DNA of 20,617 bases, from the NCBI RefSeq assembly GCF_000006405.1, contig NW_003203093.1:10050-30666 (forward strand), read 5' to 3'. This document shows, piece by piece, positions 16,217 to 20,617 of this stretch; the first letter of the stretch is position 1, and each line of letters begins with the position of its first letter. Source of the stretch: Perkinsus marinus ATCC 50983 (Eukaryota > Perkinsozoa > Perkinsida > Perkinsidae). The notes beneath the pieces were generated by a model. That model was not told the DNA's origin. It saw nothing but the letters and a program-made list of their open reading frames with translations, and did no database searches. The position numbers and the translations under genes are program-made.

Positions 16217-19200
16217 ATGAAGGCTTCGAGTAGTATTGCGTTTGTGATAGTAGCGAGCTCACTATGGGTGCATAGTCTTGGCTATTTTCAACTGCAATAC
16301 ATTGGCGTTCCACCCGCTTTACGCGGAGTGGTGAAGAACGTGATATTCGCGGTGATATGCAGTAGTCGTGAAATATGTTCTTCACTAGTGTTTTTCATAT
16401 CACGGCCTGTGAAACTCTGTCGATATGAATACACGAGTGCCGTACTCCGAGTAAGCGAAAATCTCGAGAACTCAATTATTGAATCTTTTCGAAGGTACAT
16501 GTACCTGCCAACAGTCTCTCATCAGTGGTCTACGTATGAGGACATACTTCAACCTGTTTGCTCACAGAGGGACATAACTCCAGACCAGCTGAGAGTAGCA
16601 TGCGAATGATGTGAATCAACTCGATAAGAAGCTTGCCTCATTCTTTAGGAGATCCTACAAAGTGTGGCTGAAGTTTACACGAGGAAAGACCGAGCGACTC
16701 AGTAAGACATTGCTTGTTTTCGTCGATGCATTTACGACGTGGAAAACTCAGCGCATTTACTGCGTGTTTCGTTTGGCACTAGACAAAATACTACTTCTAT
16801 TGCTGTGTACCAGTAGTGATAATGGAGTTTCACAACCCGTTTTACGTGAAGTCGTGTAAAACTCGGTGAAAAACGCGACATTCACGGTCATATGCAATAG
16901 TCGTGAAATATGTTTTTCACTAGTGTTTTTCATATCACGGCTTGTGAAACTGCAATGAGTCCACCAGTAATAGTACTACTGATGTCTACTGCAGTATTTT
17001 GAGAATACTGCCCGACGCAACCCAACAGTTTGATCAGTTTCTATAAGGAGTTACCGAGAATGTTGTGGAAGTTGCCTGTCGAAGAACGATCCTATTTTCT
17101 CGGAGTTGCTGTTCCCGAGATGGCCAAACGTGCCACAGAAATCGAGTCTATCGTTGGAGCGAAAGTGAAACAGACTATTGTCGCTCTGTATGTTCCCTGG
17201 TTTTCTTGTAGACGATTATTTTACTACGAAAACGCCGGGGCGGTGGAGAAACCCGAACGGTATTTTTTACACCGTATCAAGCATCAGCGTTGTTGTCTCT
17301 GGCATTCTTTGGTGTGCCCATGTAAGCTGGTTATGACATTCGTGTTGTGAGGAATGCCATGTGGTTTCCGTATTATTGTTTACTCTACTATGGAGCACAG
17401 TCCTGTTTCCAGCAGTTTCTAGTTTAGCCCACAATTTATCTATCGGACGCGTATAGACTCCCACGAGCTTACTCGTGTTGTATAGAAGTCCACGTTGCTA
17501 TAAAACGACAAGACTTGTCTCACGATCGAAGCAAGTCTATAGCATTCCCCGGTCAATTTAACGTTCTGCTCGATTTTTCAGTAATTTACCCTTCATTTCG
17601 GAAAAAAATTTTCTCCATGAGTTGCCCGGTGTTTCAGTGAAATAGATGATCATCCGACACTCATTAACAACCACTATTATTAGGACTTTTTCTCCAAAAA
17701 AAGTGGGTGAATTTTAGAAGATGCGGAGAAACTTCGAATTGATCTGGAAATGCTATAGTGTGTATGAGGGCGATACTAGCCTTACTATTTACGGCTCCTT
17801 ATACTCCTATATCATGAGTAGTTTGAAACTTTCCATCAACTTGTTGACTGAGAGTTGTTCATTGAGAATTGAAATTCGTCATAGACTGACTCTACGTGGC
17901 GTCTAGAGATGAATGTCAAATGTTGATTTTCATAACTTCAACAAATTCTTCAATTTGTATGTAGGTATTGGCCCGATGGTGACGATGGTATCGGCCGACC
18001 CTTCGTGCGGTTCAACTTCGCACATTTTTTCCACGATCGCCACAGCCAAGTTGGCAAGTTTCGATGCATCGTTCTCTACTTCAACCAGCAGTGCAATCCT
18101 GAGAGCCTCTCAGAAGACCGCGAAATTTCTATTACTCGTGTTCGCGGCACTGAACAGTGAGTGCACTAACACAATTCTTCAACGCCCGAATCTGTCTCCC
18201 CAGGCACATGGGCGAATGGTGGTGTTCTCGAAATGTGACGATGTCCAAACTAACAGTCATGATTTGCTTTCCCATGGCTTGCCCGAAGCCTCGTTGTTTA
18301 GATCCACGCTGATACAGATCGTATTGAGGACGCTTCTGGTCTACTACAGGCGGATTTCGCCAATTGCAGAGTTGGTGGTGGCGCGCTGTCTAGTGGCTGC
18401 GTTCAGGAAGAAATACGGTGAGAACATGAAATGCCGGACGCAGTGTTGGCCTCCACCCCTTGAACCACTCGACAATGGGATGCGGGTTACATACTTCGCT
18501 CCCTCATTGTTGGTCCCCCTTGCTGAGTGATCCGTTTGTGCGCTCTCTCGCCCTCTTGCCAACGGAGCCTTGGAAGGGTTTTAGGCGTATACAGTATGCT
18601 GGGTTTCCTCAGCTGAGTTCAGGAGCTTCCTCTCGCGCTGTTTCATACAAAGTGAACAAAATAATTGAAAAAACCTGCAGAATTCCGTCAGTGTCATCAA
18701 CACGTGTAGATGACCATGTTCATATTCTCGAGTTATCAGGTTCATGATTTGCCCCGAGCTTATTCTTTCCATCTTAGTGGGAGCCGTTGACCCCTTGGCC
18801 GACTACGAATCCATGTACATACATGGCGCTATACAGTACGAGATAATCTCACTTTCTTGCCATGTCTAAACGATTGGCTTTGCTAGATTCACGGACTACA
18901 CAGGTTATGCTTCCTCATTTTCATGCAGTGGTTATGTAGATAAAGTCGCGGCACAACAGTCTGACTGTTTGATTGTCATGGATGCTCTTCATTTCGACCA
19001 AGATCTGGTCAATCAATCGACCCAATATGATCCGAAGTGAGTTCACTGTACAGTCCTAGAGATACTTTGTCCTCTTTCTAGGCACATACTGCGAGAAGTG
19101 AATAAGTGTCATATCGCTGTAACGGCTCCTGGCTTGCCCGAAGGCGTGGCTCTGGCAACGGGCAACTGGGGCTGTGGTGTATTTGGCGGTGACCCCCAGT

Positions 19201-19712
19201 TGAAAAGCATCTTACAGGTGAGCATTCGACGGCATGCTATTGATCACACTGCTGTGATGCTACCACGATTTGTTGTACACTTGTATGAGAGACAATGGTT
19301 CGACTCTTCAGTGGCTGGCCTGTTCGGTTGCTGGACGAGACATGAATTATTTCCCCTATGGTGACTCGAGAGTGGCCGAGTTGGGTCGAGTGGCCCTCGT
19401 GGCGGAACAGGAAGGGTGGACTGTGGGGGACCTAGCAGCCAAGATCCTCTTGTATGTGGCCAACTGGGCGAATAAGTTCCAAGACTCAGACTTTCAGCAT
19501 GTTTGTTCAGCACTTACTGTGAGACTAAGCGGAGAATCTCTATGATGTGAATGAGCAGGAGAATGCACCCTCAAGGTCTCCTGACTACTACCTACTGTTA
19601 CATTTCTCAGGTGGTCAACTTCCCAGACCAGATCTCATGGTTTGTTTCATCACATGCTGCGCGGGGACTTTCAGCGTGGAATGTGCGAAGAGTTCCCGTC
19701 AAATGGGAATGA
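16217..19712 (+). CDS. PARG: Poly(ADP-ribose) glycohydrolase (PARG), twelve exons
   Basis: PARG hydrolyses ribose-ribose bonds of poly(ADP-ribose). Exons: 16217-16594, 16649-16701, 17029-17164, 17212-17321, 17965-18156, 18204-18255, 18302-18417, 18740-18835, 18887-19036, 19082-19217, 19312-19518, 19611-19712, all phase-consistent, giving 575 residues. Landmarks: [42 protein letters not shown], then the catalytic signature [13 protein letters not shown] with Q342, E343 and E344 intact. [27 protein letters not shown] and YFPYGDS follow. Several introns are 45-54 nt. Larger ones carry an M1 MITE (16702-17028) and an M3 repeat (18418-18739). The N-terminus starts with a signal-peptide-like [15 protein letters not shown] and reads through an M1 copy. 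A 30-nt extra exon at 16782-16811 also fits phase. The catalytic half is firm; exons 1-4 are less so. Confidence 0.93.
16300..16422 (+). mobile_element. M1-family MITE, copy 7, inside PARG exon 1
   Basis: TA at 16298-16299 is followed by CATTGGCGTTCCAC. The family interior ends at GTGAAACTCTGTCG. The forward frame through this copy is open and in frame with both the upstream leader (ATG at 16217) and the downstream PARG N-terminal region. No good splice sites were seen at its edges, so it appears to be part of the coding exon. Confidence 0.82.
16822..16957 (+). mobile_element. M1-family MITE, copy 8
   Basis: TA at 16820-16821 is followed by ATGGAGTTTCACAACCCG. The copy ends near GTGAAACTGCAATG. 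It lies within the PARG intron 16702-17028. Confidence 0.85.
17322..17964. other. Long PARG intron 4 without a recognised repeat
   Basis: A 643-nt intron between exons ending VPM and starting YWPDG, with GTAAGC and TGTATGTAG ends. I see no M1, M2 or M3 sequence and no tRNA-like boxes. The stretch 17578-17620 has AT-rich words like those at 9710-9740. Confidence 0.6.
18592..18735 (+). mobile_element. M3 repeat, copy i
   Basis: TA then CAGTATGCTGGG, the core CCTCAGCTGAGTTCAGGAG, and the tail CATCAACACGTG ending CATATTCTCGAG. It lies in PARG intron 18418-18739 in the sense orientation. Its tail is within about 5 nt of the acceptor. Confidence 0.75.
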
Positions 19713-20098
19713 GAACTCACAGAATTCAAACTGATGTCAAGGCGTGTAATTTTGTATCATTATTCACTGTGATTTCCCTCACAATAATGTGTATGCGAGT
19801 TTGAAGTCCCACACAGACTGTACGGCTTAGCTGAAAATTCATCGACCTTATGCAAGTCTGGCATACTGTAATTTACAGTTTGTGTAGACCCCGTTAGATT
19901 CCCCCGATAGGGGTTTGTTTATCTAGGTGCTCACCTGCGCGCCAGGAGTGCACATACAGCTGGCGAGGCGGAGAGAAAATGCGCCTTCCAGCATCAAGCG
20001 GACACCTCCGCTGAGACTCTCAGCCAAAGAGACACTTGAGAAATGTACGCCTGATCATCTGTGCGATCACCAGGAGCCGATTGAAGTGCGCAGCTCCC

Positions 20099-20168
20099 CC
20101 GAGCTCCAAGTCCAAGTACAAGAATGATTCGTGTACTTGGGCTTGGAGCTCGGATTCTTGAAGAATCC
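20099..20168. repeat. Long hairpin followed by a small palindrome
   Basis: A 22-bp arm at 20099-20120 pairs with 20132-20153 with one mismatch around an 11-nt loop. It runs directly into the palindrome GGATTCTTGAAGAATCC at 20152-20168. A perfect or near-perfect stem of this length is not expected by chance. Confidence 0.85.
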
Positions 20169-20337
20169 GAGATCCACCGAGGTGACTCAGGTCGGTCGGG
20201 ACTCCTTATTGTCGGTCGGGTTGTTCAGGATTATTCCTATGGCCCTGAGGGTGTAAGGCTACAACTCGTAGCCAAATGTGGTGTAAATGGTCTGCCAGGA
20301 ACTCGTTACATCAAACGAGAGAATGAGCTGTATATCG

Positions 20338-20601
20338 ACGATTTCTTTCTAATTTATTGTCCGCTTTCTGTAAAGTCCGACCGCCTGTGAGTGGTGCGGC
20401 GCATAATTGGATATACTCATCTTAATTTCGGAACGGTTTACTGTTTCTGTCTTTGGTCAGGGTTACCCTTCATTATTTTCCAATTGTTCCTTATTCCTTC
20501 ATCATTTCCTACTGATCTTCCGTTCGGTGAAGTCCGACCGCCTTTGAGTGGTGCGGCATATGATTGAATATATTCTTGGTAGTATCGGAACGGCTTACTG
20601 T
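20338..20601. repeat. Two-copy direct repeat, about 156-bp period
   Basis: The block at about 20371-20444 (core AGTCCGACCGCCTGTGAGTG) recurs at about 20527-20601. Both contain GTGCGGC and end CGGAACGGTTTACTGT or a close variant. Weaker similarity extends about 30 bp upstream of each block. The window ends just after the second copy, so the array may continue. Confidence 0.75.
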
Positions 20602-20617
20602 GTCAAGCAATACAGGA

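Larger units (their letters stand above)
19713..20617. other. Downstream region, no gene supported
   Basis: An open plus-strand frame at 19927-20127 follows an acceptor-like TTTATCTAG and has ordinary composition but no recognised motif. A second at 20124-20390 overlaps a hairpin. A short word GTCGGTCGGG is repeated near 20190 and 20212. A gene extending past the window edge cannot be excluded. Confidence 0.45.

Noticed and set aside
17188-17211. A 24-nt GT-AG intron in PARG
   Set aside because: Removing it does not restore the PARG frame. The 47-nt intron 17165-17211 uses the same acceptor and joins in phase to the conserved FFTPYQ exon.
17913-18530. A 205-codon open frame across PARG exons 5 to 7
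   Set aside because: It is a shadow in the wrong frame. The PARG motifs lie in other frames joined by short introns.
2597-18735. M3 as a tRNA-derived SINE
   Set aside because: B-box-like sequence flanks only one copy. Most copies start CAGTG and have inverted-repeat ends, which fits a MITE better.
19543-19545. Stop directly after the PARG catalytic domain
   Set aside because: A GTGAGA donor at 19519 and a TTTCTCAG acceptor at 19610 match phase and give a longer tail ending in a stop. The shorter end remains possible.
9072-19712. A functional cluster linking pantothenate kinase and PARG
   Set aside because: The enzymes act in unrelated pathways and lie on opposite strands with other genes between them, so the proximity is probably chance.

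Overview
The window is nuclear DNA from an intron-rich unicellular eukaryote that uses the standard code. Three housekeeping genes could be rebuilt exon by exon from conserved motifs and splice phase: U1-C (SNRPC), type II pantothenate kinase and poly(ADP-ribose) glycohydrolase. Most unexpanded introns are GT-AG and about 40-60 nt. An AG after a T-rich tract sits directly on the U1-C start codon, and two secreted-type Cys-rich paralogues occur in tandem. Together these suggest a Perkinsus-like alveolate, but that is inference and no marker gene proves it.

Layout. 1-870 is a CAA/CATATA microsatellite. 871-1097 is a MITE. About 1400-3340 holds one or two tentative minus-strand genes. 3822-4557 is U1-C on the plus strand. 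4558-7270 is mostly non-coding, with one tentative minus-strand exon near 5.8 kb and repeat debris. 7272-7499 is a small secreted Cys-rich peptide gene. 7500-9071 has no supported gene. 9072-13111 is a ten-exon pantothenate kinase gene on the minus strand. 13376-14734 and 15471-16094 are two paralogous Cys-rich secreted proteins on the plus strand. 16217-19712 is a twelve-exon PARG gene on the plus strand, only 122 bp after the second Cys-rich gene. The last 900 bp hold a long hairpin and a direct repeat, with no gene I can support.

Three short non-autonomous repeat families account for most intron enlargement. M1 has termini near CAGTGGAGTTTCAC, M2 near CAGTGCGTGTGAATTTGA, and M3 near CAGTGTTGGGGGAATATATG. 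Intact M1 and M2 ends abut TA dinucleotides, as in Tc1/mariner-type MITEs. M3 copies that fall in annotated genes are all intronic and often lie within about 35 nt of a splice site. One M1 copy lies in the open reading frame of PARG exon 1.

The named genes are not an obvious pathway. U1-C acts in 5' splice-site recognition, pantothenate kinase starts CoA synthesis, and PARG removes poly(ADP-ribose). The Cys-rich proteins and the small peptide look exported and are the least described coding content.
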